DNA of 64,000 nt from assembly GCA_021029095.1 (NCBI GenBank), contig JAJOHG010000003.1, positions 372,001 to 436,000 on the forward strand, read 5' to 3'. This document shows positions 11,442 to 23,349 of the stretch, in pieces. Within the stretch, counting starts at the first letter, position 1. Each line of letters starts with the position of its first letter. Origin of the DNA: Phellopilus nigrolimitatus (taxonomy: Eukaryota; Basidiomycota; Agaricomycetes; Hymenochaetales; Hymenochaetaceae). The notes below the pieces were generated by a model. That model searched no databases, had not been told where the DNA came from, and worked only from the letters and a program-made list of their open reading frames with translations. Made by a program: the position numbers and the translations under genes.

Positions 11442-12685
11442 ATGAAGGTCGTCTCCTTAGTACTCGCGATGCTCGCGGTCACCAGCAATGCATCCGCACA
11501 ATACTTCTCCGAGGGCTGGAAGCCCGGGCAGCCAGTTGCGAAGGGCGTCACCGGTTACTCCCACCAGCCCTCCCCAACGGCTGCTGCGTCTTCACAGTCA
11601 GATAGCGCTGCTGGCGAACTTAAACCGGCTGCACCTGCAGCGAAGAAGTCGTTGTTCGATCTCTCTTCGTACCTTGAATCCGCACCGGTTAAGGCACTGT
11701 TCAGTCGTGCGGGCGTGAATATTACCGAGAAGCTCGAGACGGCACGCGAGCAGGCGAAGATCTGGGACGAGCGCGTCCCGCTCATAATAGACGATAACTT
11801 CGAGCACCTTGTTGTCGAAGAGAAGTTCGAGACTCTGGAAGAAGAGAGGGACAGACTATGGTTTATAGTGATGTGCGTTCAAGCTACTTTCACTTTGTTG
11901 CAAGCTTTTGTCTGATAGCGTTTCTTTTCTTTGTTTAAATTTTATAGCTCAGTTTCGGCTGCTCAACGTGAAGGCATATCGAGATTCGTCGACGAGCAGT
12001 TCGACAAGGCCTTCGACCTGACAGAAGATGCTGGTGACCTTCCTCATGTGCGCTGGGGCCGAATCGATTACATGAACGTTACGGCAATTACGACGAAATG
12101 GGGTGTTTGGAGGTCAGAGCTTTGACTGCTTTTACTTCATCTCCATTTTGAATATAATGTTCGTTTTCAGAGCACCGTTCCTTGTCGTCCTGAAAGACAG
12201 GGGACAGACGCTGCGTTTCTATCGTCCCGGTCAAATTCGTTTGCAGCCCGAGATTCTTCGAGAGTTCTTGAAGCAGGACGCATGGGAGCAGACTCAGCCA
12301 TGGCGGTCGGCATTCGCTCCAGGAGGTAGCAGGTAGGAACTCCCGCTTTGACCAACTACCATCTCCCTAAATTTCTGACATGATTTCCAGAGAGTTTATC
12401 ATGGACTACTTCGCTATCATATTGACCAAGATGTACGACATCACCGTCATGGTTCCGCGCTGGCTCTTGCTCGTCGTTACAGGCACGCTGGCATCTTTCA
12501 TAGTCAATCTTCTTCACAATTCGAAGTCCCTGTTCGGCTCGTCAAAAGCTACTCCGGCGCTGAAGCCGGCTGTCAAGGCATCGGAATTTGAAGCGTCTCC
12601 TCCGCCTCCTAAGCCAGCAGTGAACACTCCTACAAAGAGTGGTGCGAAGAGCGGCGGGAGTAAACGGAAAGGGGGCAAAAGATAG
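11442..12685 (+). CDS. thioredoxin-fold ER membrane protein
   Basis: A 350-residue protein with exons 11442-11872, 11948-12112, 12171-12332 and 12391-12685, all in frame. A clear signal peptide (MKVVSLVLAMLAVTSNASAQ) is followed by a Ser/Ala/Pro-rich spacer. The folded part, about residues 110-250, reads like a fungal thioredoxin-like domain with DLPHVRWGRIDYMNVTAITT and APFLVVLKDRGQTLRFYRPG. A transmembrane segment (WLLLVVTGTLASFIVNLL) precedes a Lys/Pro-rich cytosolic tail ending SKRKGGKR. No CxxC redox motif is visible in the domain, so it may be a chaperone-like or structural member rather than an oxidoreductase. The start is the ATG before the signal peptide, 130 bases after the transposon end. 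Confidence 0.85.
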
Positions 12686-13134
12686 ATATGATATTTCCCT
12701 TTGGATAAGGTGGGCTTGTAATGGCTATCGGTAGGATACGATCTGTAATACCTGCATTTTTTATTGTAATGGACGATATTTATGTATACTTTTGCTGTTT
12801 TTGAATAAACGCTATCGTCTATTGAGTCCAGCGGAAGTATATTTGGTGAACTAAAAATAGACTACCGTTACGATCATTGTATGTCGTGTCTTACCGTCTA
12901 CTTGCACCGTAGTCTCTCACCTTCAGGCTTCCCGACGTTGGGCTTGGCTTGGCACGACACGGACAGTACATTACAGCTGCGCGTCGTGTGCCCGTGTGTG
13001 TCATAGATTGTAGGAACCTGGAGTTCCTGGTCCAGTCTACGCCACTCGCTGCGACTCCCCAACAGTCTACTGTGCAAAGTGATAAAGAGTGTAGAATAGT
13101 CCAGCAGACAACGACACGTTTGGAACGCGCGACA
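12686..13134. other. intergenic region before KEX1
   Basis: It holds the 3' untranslated region of the thioredoxin-fold gene and the promoter of KEX1. No gene or RNA gene was recognised. Confidence 0.6.
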
Positions 13135-15606
13135 ATGCGTGGCGCTCGCAATCTGCCCCTCGGAGTACTGCTCTCTACCTTTGGGCTTCTAACGCCCTGG
13201 TCGTTGCAGCCTGTGCGCTCAGCACCTACAGACCGTGCGTTCGTCGACTTTTGTCCATACGTATCCAGCTCATGGGTTTCTATAGAACCGTCTGCTGCGT
13301 CGTTTTACGTCCCCTCGCTCCCAGACTCGCATCAGGACTCTGCGCACCCTTTGCACATCTATTCGGGACATATCTCGTCAGATCCAGAGGCCTCACGTCT
13401 CCCGCCGACTACTGTGTCCGCGCACCTATTCTTCGTACTCATAAAAGCACGGCGCACGGCAGACAAGGAACGCATAATTTTTTGGTTTAATGTGCGTCTG
13501 TCATTCCGAATCCTTCACGTCTGTAGCTGATAGTGTGTTGGCCAGGGTGGTCCGGGATGCTCGTCGTTTGACGGTTTGATGATGGAGATTGGACCGTTCC
13601 GCGTAGACGGAAAGGGAGGTCTTAAAACGAGAGAAGGCGGGTGGGAGGAATATACAAACATAGTATATAGTGAGTATCTTAAAAGATATCCTTCTGTCTG
13701 CATTGATTTAGTTGGTTACAAGTCGACCAACCGGCCGGCACTGGCTATTCGTATACGAGCACAGACAGATTTGTGCACGAGCTATCTGACGTAGGTATTC
13801 TGGAATTACATCCATAAGCACTTTCTGATTTATAGGCGAATTAACAGGCTGCAGGACAAGTGGTGGAGTTCATGCGTAATTTCTACCAAATTTTCCCCGA
13901 TTACGCGCATATGGATGTGCGTAAATTAAAATAAATAAAAAAAGAATGTATCAAACTGACATGCCGAGTATGCTATAGACATATATTAGCGGCGAGAGTT
14001 ACGCGGGCCAATACATCCCATACATCGGTATGGCAGCTTCAGTATGTAGATTTCATTTCAATTGTTGACGATAGTTTTGTTTTCAGGTGATGCCATCCTC
14101 TCTTCAAACCTGGGCACTCAACTGAAAGGTCTGGCAATCGGCAACGGATGGATCGATGCAAGGCACCAATACCCCGCATACCTCGATTATTCCGTCAAGC
14201 ACGGTCTTATTGAAGAAAACTCCGATGTGCGCCTTTCCTATACCGCTATGCCTCCTCACTAGTCACAGACCATATTAAACTGAAGCTGTGCTTCTCAGAC
14301 GTGGAAACAAATCAAGAAGGAAACGGACGACTGTCTCGTTGAATATGATCGTGTGACAGGGCCTGTACCTATTCAGATTTCTAAATGCGAGGGCCTAGTC
14401 ACCTCCATTGCAACTGCTCACTCAACAGTGTGAGTCCCTGATACAACTAACACGAAACAATCACTGACTCGAGCTGAAGTGTTGACGGAGAGGAAATGTG
14501 TATGAATGTGTATGACGTGCGATTGTACGACAAAGCACCTGCTTGTGGCATGAACTGGCCACCTGACTTACCTGATGTGACGAAGTACCTTGACGTAAGA
14601 GCTATTTACTTGAAATAACTGCTTTCGCTGAGTGTATTGTTGTCTGCAGCGAAAAGACGTTGTACGGGCCTTTCACGCCGACGCGAAGTCAGAGTCCTGG
14701 GTAGAATGCGACGGGCGTGTTGGCCGCGAACTGCGGAATCGCAATTCCCCGTCTTCGATCACCATCCTGTCAAAACTGATAGAGAAGTTGCCAGTTATGC
14801 TCTTTGCAGGCGACCAGGATTTCATCTGCAATTACATGGGCATTGAGAGCCTGATAAGAGACATGGAGTGGAGCGGCGAGAAGGGTCTTGGGGTGAGCTA
14901 CATGTCTGAACTTTTTCAAAGGACAGAGCCTGACTGCTTCGTTCCTGCAGACAGTAGAAACGCAAACATGGTCCGTCGACAATGTGCCAGCCGGAACCTG
15001 GGTCGAGTCTCGCAACCTTACCTACGTCAAGATTTTTAACTCGTCGCACATGGTGCCGTTTGACGTCCCGTCCGTCGCCCACGACATGATCCTGCGTTTC
15101 ATGGGTGTCAACTTCTCTGCCATCACAGATGGGTCGGCACGCATCCCGAGTAAGCTCGGAGCGGATGAGAAGCCAATGCCAGTCCTACAGGGAGAAGACG
15201 ACACTGCATTTATCCCAGTGCCCCCGGGCAAGACTCCCGAGCAAGATAAAGCAATGTGGGAAGGTGCGTATCAGCCCAAGCCGCTCCCGCTAAATGCTAA
15301 ATTATGCTGTTTGAAGCGTACTACAACGCGGGCTCTGCAGCGCTCGTTCTTGTTCTAATCGCGCTAGCGATTGGTCTTATCTTGCTCTGTCGCCGTCGGC
15401 GACGGACGAATAATCTGTCAATCGGATCTACGGAGGAAGCAATCCCATTGAGCCAGAGCATCGGAGGACAGGAACTTGACGATGACGATGGGAATGGAAA
15501 CTTCAAGGGAAAAGGACGAGTGCAAGAAAACGACGCAATTTTCGATGTTGGCGAAGGCAGTGACGATGAGGGCGAGTATCGGGATCGAGATGACCGGCGG
15601 AAGTAA
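13135..15606 (+). CDS. KEX1: Kex1-type pheromone-processing serine carboxypeptidase
   Basis: A 615-residue serine carboxypeptidase of the Kex1 type, a Golgi membrane enzyme that trims C-terminal basic residues from secreted precursors. Exons are 13135-13234, 13286-13491, 13546-13669, 13723-13790, 13848-13916, 13979-14027, 14087-14226, 14299-14429, 14480-14594, 14650-14892, 14951-15263 and 15317-15606; together they close in frame. Marks are a signal peptide, [30 protein letters not shown], the catalytic Ser in [12 protein letters not shown], the Asp in [14 protein letters not shown] and the His in [12 protein letters not shown] transmembrane helix ([17 protein letters not shown]), RRRRR and an acidic tail end the protein, as in Kex1. 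The first intron (13235-13285) is inferred because joining across it gives the family sequence ASFYVPSLP; reading through also stays open. Confidence 0.93.
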
Positions 15607-15738
15607 ACACCAGAACTTGACAGATTTCACTATTTATTATCTTTGACATCTGGGAGTTCTGTCATGAGATTTATTGCAATATATAATCAGGAAGACAAAA
15701 AATGAGAAAAGAAAAGGAAGCGAGAAGATATGTATGCG

Positions 15739-16074
15739 TCATGGTTTGACCAGACCGTCAATGCCACATAGTAGCTTGATACAGAAGGTACAGGAATATG
15801 ACGCCCAGCGCCCCGCCCGTAGCCCCCACACTCTCTCCCGTTTGCGACGAATCAATACCCAGAAGGCAGACTCAGCCACGCGCAGGATGCAGACGAGTAC
15901 AGAGGCCGCGGCCGGAGGACCATGAATCTGGTGAGCATCAACCTCCTCACCGATGAACGGAAAAGAGGGACGCCTCGCTCTGCCAACCAGAATGCAATAA
16001 CACCACGAGCGACACATACGCGCGCTGCGCCCGCGAGAGGGGCTGGAGCTTCGGTGCGGTCGGCGAGACACCAT
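15739..16074 (-). CDS. possible small membrane protein ORF
   Basis: An ATG-started frame of 111 codons lies between KEX1 and SPC19, divergent from SPC19 with about 120 bases between starts. It includes hydrophobic stretches such as AAASVLVCILRVAESAFWVL. Two other frames on the same strand also look partly coding, one of them ending GVIFLYLLYQATMWH, so a spliced product is possible. I do not recognise a family. It could equally be chance coding in a GC-rich spacer. Confidence 0.25.
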   Translation of the reverse strand: MVSRRPHRSSSPSRGRSARMCRSWCYCILVGRARRPSFPFIGEEVDAHQIHGPPAAASVLVCILRVAESAFWVLIRRKRERVWGLRAGRWASYSCTFCIKLLCGIDGLVKP

Positions 16075-16106
16075 GAAGAAAGAGAGGAAGCCGCAAAATT
16101 TTGCGT

Positions 16107-16113
16107 TATATAG
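16107..16113 (+). promoter_or_regulatory. TATA-like element upstream of SPC19
   Basis: TATATAG, 80 bases before the SPC19 start codon. The reverse strand (CTATATA) lies 33 bases before the possible small ORF on the other strand, so it could serve either direction. This is a sequence match only. Confidence 0.3.
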
Positions 16114-16193
16114 GCGCCTCGGTGTTTGCCGCGTGCTTGCGCCCGTTTGGGCATGCGCGTCCTTGCGATACGCCCGCCGGGTTTCCCTCGCTC

Positions 16194-16887
16194 ATGTCGC
16201 ATCTCAGTCGCGTCCCGCGCGAGTCCATCTTTACTGGCGGCTCACATCTCAGGGCGGATAGCTCTGCGTCGTGCAGCCCGAGTGTATTCGACTGTGTTAA
16301 TAATCTCTCCGATGTTTGTGCCGAAACGCACGACGCGCAGCAGCTCCTCCGCAACGGTACCTTTGACCTCCCGCGTATGAGCCGTGTGCTCGATAGTCAA
16401 CGCGTGAGTGTCTTAATTCATGACTCTGTAAACACTTCAACTTATGGTTTTAAATGCAGGTATTCGTTTTTGTCAACGAGTCGATAGTGAAGAAGTACAA
16501 GGAAGACCTCACGGAAGAGATTGAGCCAGAGATCCTTGAACTTGTTGAGCGTGCGAAGAAGGGCTTGAAAGCGCTCGAAAGAAAGCACCATTCCTTAAAG
16601 ACGAAGGTGTGTCTTCCCCTTCAGCTTATCCAGATGCAGCCAGTGAACTCGATCTAGGCCGACCACGCTCATGTCACGAAAGCAACGGCACATCGAGGAG
16701 TTGAGAGTAGGATGGAGGCAAGGAGGCTGCGGATACTCACAGGACAGCGACAGGATCTTGAAAGAGAACTGCAGGCTCTCCAGGATGAGCTAGACACATT
16801 AGTGCGTAACTCCATATATCTTCAGATATTCTTCACTTCAGCTAACCTTTGCCTTGCTAGACAATGGGCTATGATGTATCTTCATAA
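16194..16887 (+). CDS. SPC19: DASH complex subunit Spc19
   Basis: A 175-residue homolog of Spc19, a subunit of the fungal DASH/Dam1 ring that couples kinetochores to spindle microtubules. Exons 16194-16403, 16460-16606, 16658-16801 and 16861-16887 close in frame. Diagnostic features are the N-terminal SPSVFDCVNNLSDVC, AQQLLRNGTFDLPRMSRVL, the NESIVKKYKEDLTEEIEPEI segment and ERAKKGLKALERKHHSLKTK, followed by a coiled coil (RQDLERELQALQDELDTL). Length fits the family. The last exon is only nine codons, ending MGYDVSS. The start is chosen as the ATG just before the conserved N-terminus. Confidence 0.9.
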
Positions 16888-17069
16888 AAAGTTGGACTTC
16901 GATTCCTCCTCGTCTCTATAGCATTGTGTATTTGATATCAACATATGTATTCTCATTCTATAACATTCAGATCATCAGGATGCAAAAAGTGCGCAATAAT
17001 TTATTTGACCCATGTTTGAACTGTTGCTACAAATGAGAAGAGGACAGTAATGAATGTATACATCGTCAA

Positions 17070-19646
17070 TCAAGCCCAAGGATTCTCTTCGTGCGGCGGG
17101 AGCAAACTGCTTTCGGGCGCCTCAACCCGCGCATGGGGAGGGGGAGTCGCTGCGCGCGCAACCCCCAAGTCAGCTACTTCCACGATCGTGTCGTCCCGCC
17201 ACGACTCCGGGTGCTTAGTCGCCTCGCTCGTCGGTTCGACACCCCCAACGTCCTCCAGGCCCTCCTGCTCAACCTTCTCGTTTGGAACGAGATGCCCTTG
17301 CGTGAACGCCGTTCGCCAGCCCGTGCCGCGCATCGCCGGCTCTCCTTGCCGGTGCTCGTGGCTCGCCCCCGCCTCCACCGCAGCGGAGTTCTCCACAACG
17401 AGATCGACTGCATCCGTCGGCAGTGGTAGCCTTCGTGCGCGCTTGGCCTTAGCGGGTGACGCTGGCGCAGAGCGATCTGGCGATGAAGACGGCGCGGACG
17501 TATGCGTCTCCCGGAACAAATGAGACCCGGACAGAGCCGGAGATCGAGGTATTTTGGGACTGGCGGTGCGCCGCGGGTCCTTCGTCCACCTGAGTCGCAC
17601 ACCGTCCTCTGACACTGGCGTGTCATTGTCTGCCTTATCTATTACTGGGCCGACGTTGTTCCAAGCCTTGTCCGCTTCGCGGACATGCCTTCCGTGCGCC
17701 CTGCCTTTGCCTTTTGCCGAGCCAGATCCACTTGAGTCACTAGCAGATGAATGTCGACTCATGGTATGCGATAGATTTTGTACGGCGCCATAACCCCCAC
17801 CTCGCTTCTCGCCAGCAAGCAGAGCATGCGGACTACGAACCGGAGAGAAGTATGCTCCCCGCTCGTCCCGTAAGATACGCTCTTCTTCCTCCCACATCGT
17901 CCGACGAGCGAACTCGGAGCTCGCATCGATGCAAGGATACAGATAATCGCCAAAGAGATAGTTGCGGCTGTGGTGGTAGAGCACCTCTTCTTCCTCGTCT
18001 AGGTCGCCAAAGGGAAGCTCGAAGCCTCTCCGCTCAATCATAGCCTTCTCATGAGCAGAATCACGGACATCGTAGCCATCGTGTATAACAGCCGCCGCCT
18101 GATCCTCCAGAAGAGGTGCATAAACATCTTCCTCGTCGTCGTTGATTCCAACATTGTGGGCGGCTCTGTTGGAAGTTCCATCTCGTTCTGTCACATCCGC
18201 CGGCATAGGAAGCCAATATTTTTTCTGACCACCCTTCGCATAGCGTAGACCTGCTTTGATCCGCCTGTCGCGGCCACTGCCCTGGTGGATGAATCCTTCC
18301 GCGGGTTCAAATTCCCTATAATCCATGCCCTCACCACGAAGGATGGCTTTCGAGTCCTCCACAACGTCTTTCAACCCAAATGCATCTCGGAAGGCATAGT
18401 ACATTGGCATACGTGCCGCGTACACGGACTTGCGATCGATGTAGTCCGTGTGCGAGAATGCATACATATGCGCGATCGCGAACAAGGGCATTTCGAAGCA
18501 GATGAGCGTGTCTATGAGCCCTAGGGAAATGTGCTCGCTATCTGTATATGGTCCGAGCTGCTTTATTGCTCCTGCAGCAACAAGAATAGAGATCCCAATT
18601 GATTGCCAGAAAGAGAAGAACAAAATGCCCTTGACACAAAGGAATTTAGGCATAGGTCTGAACATATATGTAAGTAACATGGACTCGTCAAGAACAAAGA
18701 TAAAACGAACCGGAAAGGTTTGAGATCTTCGTTTACGCACATCCAAAACGTAGCGAGACAGTAAAGACTTAGACAGATACTGACGTTGTATACAACACTG
18801 ATATACAGGTAGCCCGATTTTGCTCCAAGGTCACCCTCGTTGTACTTGCCAATAGCCTTCAGTATGAGAGTAGCAACTGCAAGTATCGGCTTGACTTCGA
18901 CATACTCTGAAGTTTAGCTCAGCATCTAACAATAAGAAATTTAAAAGAACAGAAAGGAACATACGAATAATACCCCTCTTTAAAAAGAGGAACACGTATG
19001 GATCGCTAACGTCGATCTCTCTCTTGAATAAGCTTATTGGGAAAACAGAGTGTTTTGGTTCACGCCCGTGCAGGAGAATAAGAAGAGAGCGTTCTCCTCC
19101 TAAATAACCCAATAGGAGATTAAAGAAGCAATAAATTACGAAAGCCTAGAGTGGTTGCATAGTCAGCAAGACGTCAAATCTGACTCGAAAAATTATAAGA
19201 TGTACCTCGTATATGTCACGGATCGCGTCAATAACAAAGGCTGCGTTGAGAGAGAACAGCGAGATGAGGGAGGCCACGGCATAGAAAGGGACCATCAACA
19301 TGATACGAATAACCATTCTACAGGAGAGAAAAAATGGTACGTCAGCGTCTGGGGATGACAGACTCACCAGAGCAATTGGTCGAACACAGTTACTCCGGTC
19401 TCCAAAGAGCCCAAACCCAAACTCTGCCTCCGTCCGCTCGTCGCGTCAAATTAAGAGCACTCACCGCTGAAGCATGGGCTTTCTATAATTCTTGAGGTGT
19501 AGGAAGATGGACATGGCCGAGACAAATACTGCGAATGCAGTACAGAGGCCCGACAGAAGGAGGATGGGGAACGGGAGCGCTGAGCCCGAGCCCGGGCTCT
19601 CGGGGCTCTCGATGACCACGGGGCTCGAGTTTTTGAGGGTGTGCAT
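17070..19646 (-). CDS. TMEM184/organic solute transporter-alpha family (DUF300) membrane protein
   Basis: A 752-residue protein with exons 19646-19465, 19317-19206, 19145-18965, 18906-18711 and 18657-17070, all in frame. The N-terminal 400 residues are the seven-helix OST-alpha/TMEM184 domain: LLLSGLCTAFAVFVSAMSIF, HLKNYRKPMLQR, YAVASLISLFSLNAAFVIDA, GGERSLLILLHGR, the KYNEGDLGAKSGYLYISVVY loop, KPFRPMPKFLCVKGILFFSFW and HISLGLIDTLICFEMPLFAI. A long hydrophilic C-terminal half with many Glu, Asp and Ser follows and probably faces the cytosol. The family is linked to solute transport or vacuolar membranes; a substrate cannot be inferred. The first intron is longer (147 bases) than its neighbours. 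Confidence 0.9.
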
Positions 19647-19930
19647 GGTTTTGATTTCTTAGCACTAACAGTACATTGGTATCAGTCCTTCGGCTTGAGG
19701 GTATATCGCAGCTCAGTCGAGCTCAGGATGTGCAGTGTGCAGCAAAGTAACGTAGAGCTGCGGTTTCGTCAGAGCTACGGACTTTCTAATCAGGCACCGT
19801 GTTCGTGGGATAACCTTCCATATTTGGCAGTAATGATCGACACCCGTCTTCCGAAGCACGCGTTTATTTTTTCGACTCCATCTTCAAACGTCGACCAAGG
19901 ATCATAAATTTCGTGAGGTTGCTACAAAAA

Positions 19931-20486
19931 ATGGCTGATGCGCAGAAAGAGAAGGCTTGGCCTCTCTCAGACGCCACTCTGACTAACCAAGTTCGTCTGC
20001 GAATAGTTTCGTGCATACTTACTCTCCTGACTTGCCTTTGCTTTTTCTTTCAAAGATCTTGGACCTCGTCCAGCAGGCTTCTTCTTACAAGCAGCTCAAG
20101 AAGGGTGCCAATGAAGGTCAGAGTCGTGCTTTATAAATACTCCAACTTGTACTGACTTAATCCGCTATAGCTACAAAGACGTTGAACCGTGGCATCGCAG
20201 AGTTCATTATCCTCACCGCTGACACCGAGCCCATCGAGATTCTTCTTCACCTCCCTCTTCTGTGCGAGGACAAGGTATGCAGTCGCAATTCGAAAGCTGC
20301 TTGTAGTCTGAGAGTATGCCTCTATGGAATGTCCCGTACATTTTCGTACCGAGTAAGGCAGCTCTGGGCCGGGCTTGCAACGTGACGAGGCCTGTCATCG
20401 CTGCGAGCGTAACCTCGAATGAAACGAACGAGCTTAACGTCCAGATCCGAGCTATCAAGGATGCTATTGAAAAGCTTATGATTTAA
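19931..20486 (+). CDS. SNU13: Snu13, U4 snRNA / box C/D snoRNA binding protein (acceptor of last intron is GG)
   Basis: A homolog of Snu13/15.5K, the L7Ae-family protein that binds kink-turns in U4 snRNA and box C/D snoRNAs. Exons are 19931-19990, 20056-20116 and 20171-20274, then either 20328-20486 (127 residues, matching the family length) or 20313-20486. Family sequence is very strong: [54 protein letters not shown], then [20 protein letters not shown]. The expected junction EDK-NVPYIF would need an acceptor at 20326-20327, but the bases there are GG. The nearest in-frame AG (20311-20312) adds five residues (SMPLW). The gene starts near the divergent TMEM184 gene. Confidence 0.9.
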
Positions 20487-20670
20487 TCTGTTGTATCCGT
20501 ATTGTCTTCATCCTGCAATACATATCTTACGCCGAACGGACGTATTGAAAACCAATCTATTTTTATGCCTACAGACTCTCATATTTTACAACAACAAAAC
20601 AAAAACAAAAAGACAAACTGTAAAGTGATATACATGCACATACTAATCGTGCTTTGAGAATAGTGGGAAC

Positions 20671-23099
20671 TTACTCCATCCGAATTTCACCGATGAGAAC
20701 TGCATCAGCCATCTCCCCGGATTTCAACTCTGTCGGCCCTCCTTCTTGCTTTTGAGGTAATACGACCAGTCCGTTCGCCCCGCTCAGACTAGCTACGCGG
20801 CTAGAGCGCTGTCCGCCTGTGGTCTTTGCCCTGAGTCCGTCAGGCCCAGCGCTGATGATAACTCGATGAAACTCGGTACGAGGGTCAAGACGCATAGAAT
20901 CCATAACCTTTGAAAACATCAGCGCTCTATTTCCTAAATCATGGGCAGAACACACTCACCTGGACGCGCACGCGCGGCAGCTGGCATTTTGCTTCTGCCC
21001 ACCCACCCATCTTCCTCAGAGCAGGGACCACAAAGATGTAGAAGCACACCAAGGCCGACGCAGGATTCCCAGGGAGCGCGAAAATCGCCTTCGTTGTCTT
21101 GTGGCCATTCACATCTACGGGGATGGTCGCGAAAGTCGTAGGTTTCCCGGGCTTTATGGTGACGCGTCCGAAATGGACCGTGCCTTCGAGGTGCTTCTCG
21201 ATGACCGGTTTCAGCAAATCCGATGCACCCATCGATGTACCGCCTGTTGTCAGCACGAGGTCGGCGCGGGATAGGCCATCCTTAAGTGTATCGACATGCG
21301 CTTGAATACTGGATTGCTTGTACTATGAGGCGCCCTCTAGAAATTCAGAAGGGAAGGCACGCAACTTGTCTTTCACAATGCCCAGGTCGATTACTTCGTA
21401 TCCCATCGTTTCGAGTGCAGCTTGTAACGATGGCCGGTTCGTGTCCCAGATGCCAGTCCATTTTTCGCCGGACTTTTGATCTATTGCACTTCCTTTGAGC
21501 GATGAGCCCTGCAGATCCACGAGCTCGTTTCCCGTGCTCATGATCGCGACCACCGGTCTTCTGTATACCGCGACCTAAAAATGCTCAGTATTTAAGTGTC
21601 GTCGCCAATGATCGCCAGTATAGAAACAAACCTCTTTGCGCCCGACGAACGCAAGTGTGCCGATCTCGCCTCCGGTCCCGGTCAGAAGCTCGCCTTTCTG
21701 CAGCACAAGATCGCCCTTTTCCACATCTGATCCCGGAGCGCGTACATTCTCGCCCGGAGACGTCTGCACGAGCGTGCGCACTTCCGACTCCTCCTCGTCG
21801 GGTGTGGAAGTGACTAGCTGGGTCTCTTCGACTATGACGACGCTGTCCGTGCCTGCGGGCAGGGGGGCTCCGGTATTGATGCGGTAGATGGATCCCTCAG
21901 GTAAAGGCGTCGCGAGAGCGTGTACCTGTGGGGTTAGAACGCGATATAGTCCAGGCGCATTGCTTGCTGAGAATTGTTTGGAAAAATCAGAATGAGCGAA
22001 TGGTACGCAAAATTCATGAGTGCTGCATACACCGCACTGCGTACCCGTCCATGTTCGTCGTCGTAGAGGCAGGCACATCATGCGGTGCGTAAACATCCTC
22101 GGCGAGGAGGGAGCCTTTCAATGCCGGAGTTACCTGGATAGTATTTTGAGGCAAAACGGTCGATGAATTTGGTTCCAATTAAGGGGAAGAAAACTGACAG
22201 GTGTTCTTTCCACCTCGGTATTGGGAACTAGACGGTAAATAGTCTCGAGAGCCATCTCATACGAGATTAGGGCATACGGAGAAATCCTATGTCTTGAGGC
22301 CGCTTTCGTCCGGTATTCGGTAAATCAAAGCAGCTAAGTACGAAAACCAGAAGACTCACCTGGGAAGTTCCCGTCATGAGATGCGTGTTTATGAGAATTG
22401 TGGTGGTGATCATGGTGGTGATGCTCGTGATGTCCGTGCTCGTGTCCGTGCCTATTACCTGCCAAACCAGGATCCCGGCCTTCCGCCAGCGCAGAATGCA
22501 CCTCCTTCCCCGTACCGCCCCTCAGCAGATCCAGAGCATGGCTTACGACACCAGCATTTAGGAGAGCAGTGAGGTTTTCGCGCACAGCCTTCGCGCTGCC
22601 CGGGAGGGTGACAACGAGCGTGTGGCTGCCGCGCACGGTGCCCGCGACTGGCCGTGACAACGCCGCGAGGGGCGTATGCGCGAGCGAAGCGGAGAGGAGA
22701 AGGTGCACGATCCCCGGTGCGTCGCGCTCTAGGATGGGTCTAATCGCCTTTCCGTTCAGTTAAATTACTGTCAAAAATCTTCGCCTTCGAAACTCACCTC
22801 CGGCGTCCTATCTCTGATCCCGAAGCCCGTCCCGCCAGTCGTGATGATCCAATCAATATCGCCCGTCGCACTCCAAGCTTTCACACTTTCCCTGATGAGC
22901 TCCTCGTCATCTGGGACGATGCGCGTCTCGGCGACTGCGAAATCCTTCTCGGCGACGAGTTGTGCGATGAGTGGGCCAGACTTGTCTCCCGATGCATCCT
23001 TGGACGCGGTATCGCTGACTATACAGATCACTTCAGCGATCAGGCCCGCTCACACAAAGCATATGCATTACCAGTCAGGACCGCGACACAGAAGGCCAT
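20671..23099 (-). CDS. gephyrin/Cnx1-type molybdenum cofactor biosynthesis fusion (MogA-MoeA)
   Basis: A 655-residue fusion that makes the last steps of molybdenum cofactor: an N-terminal MogA-like domain adenylates molybdopterin and a C-terminal MoeA-like domain inserts molybdate. Nine exons close in frame: 23099-23072, 23018-22798, 22747-22360, 22302-22199, 22133-22033, 21962-21632, 21574-21366, 21308-20960 and 20907-20671. MogA marks are LTVSDTASKDASGDKSGP, WIITTGGTGFGIRDRTPEAI and LSRPVAGTVRG. MoeA marks are NMDGYAVR, IYRINTGAPLPAGTDSVVIV, AIMSTGNELVD, LTTGGTSMGASDLL and FALPGNPASALVCFYIFVVP. The order is G-E as in gephyrin, opposite to plant Cnx1. The linker carries a striking run rich in histidine (22380-22450). 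Confidence 0.93.
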
Positions 23100-23349
23100 G
23101 GTAAACGCGACGTGAAAGGGACGGCTTTAGACGGGCAACGTATATGCAAGATGGAAGCTGACAATAGGCGCCGAAAATAGTCTGCACAGCATTTGATCGT
23201 CGCGAAAATCAACGAAAATCCTCAGGAGGTAAACTTAGAGTCCAATCTTCAACGCATTCGAGCAAAAGATGACACAGAGAACAATGCTTGTAAAAGAACA
23301 ACAAAGCAAAATTTCACAAACAGCCTTCAAGTACAAAAAATATATGCGC

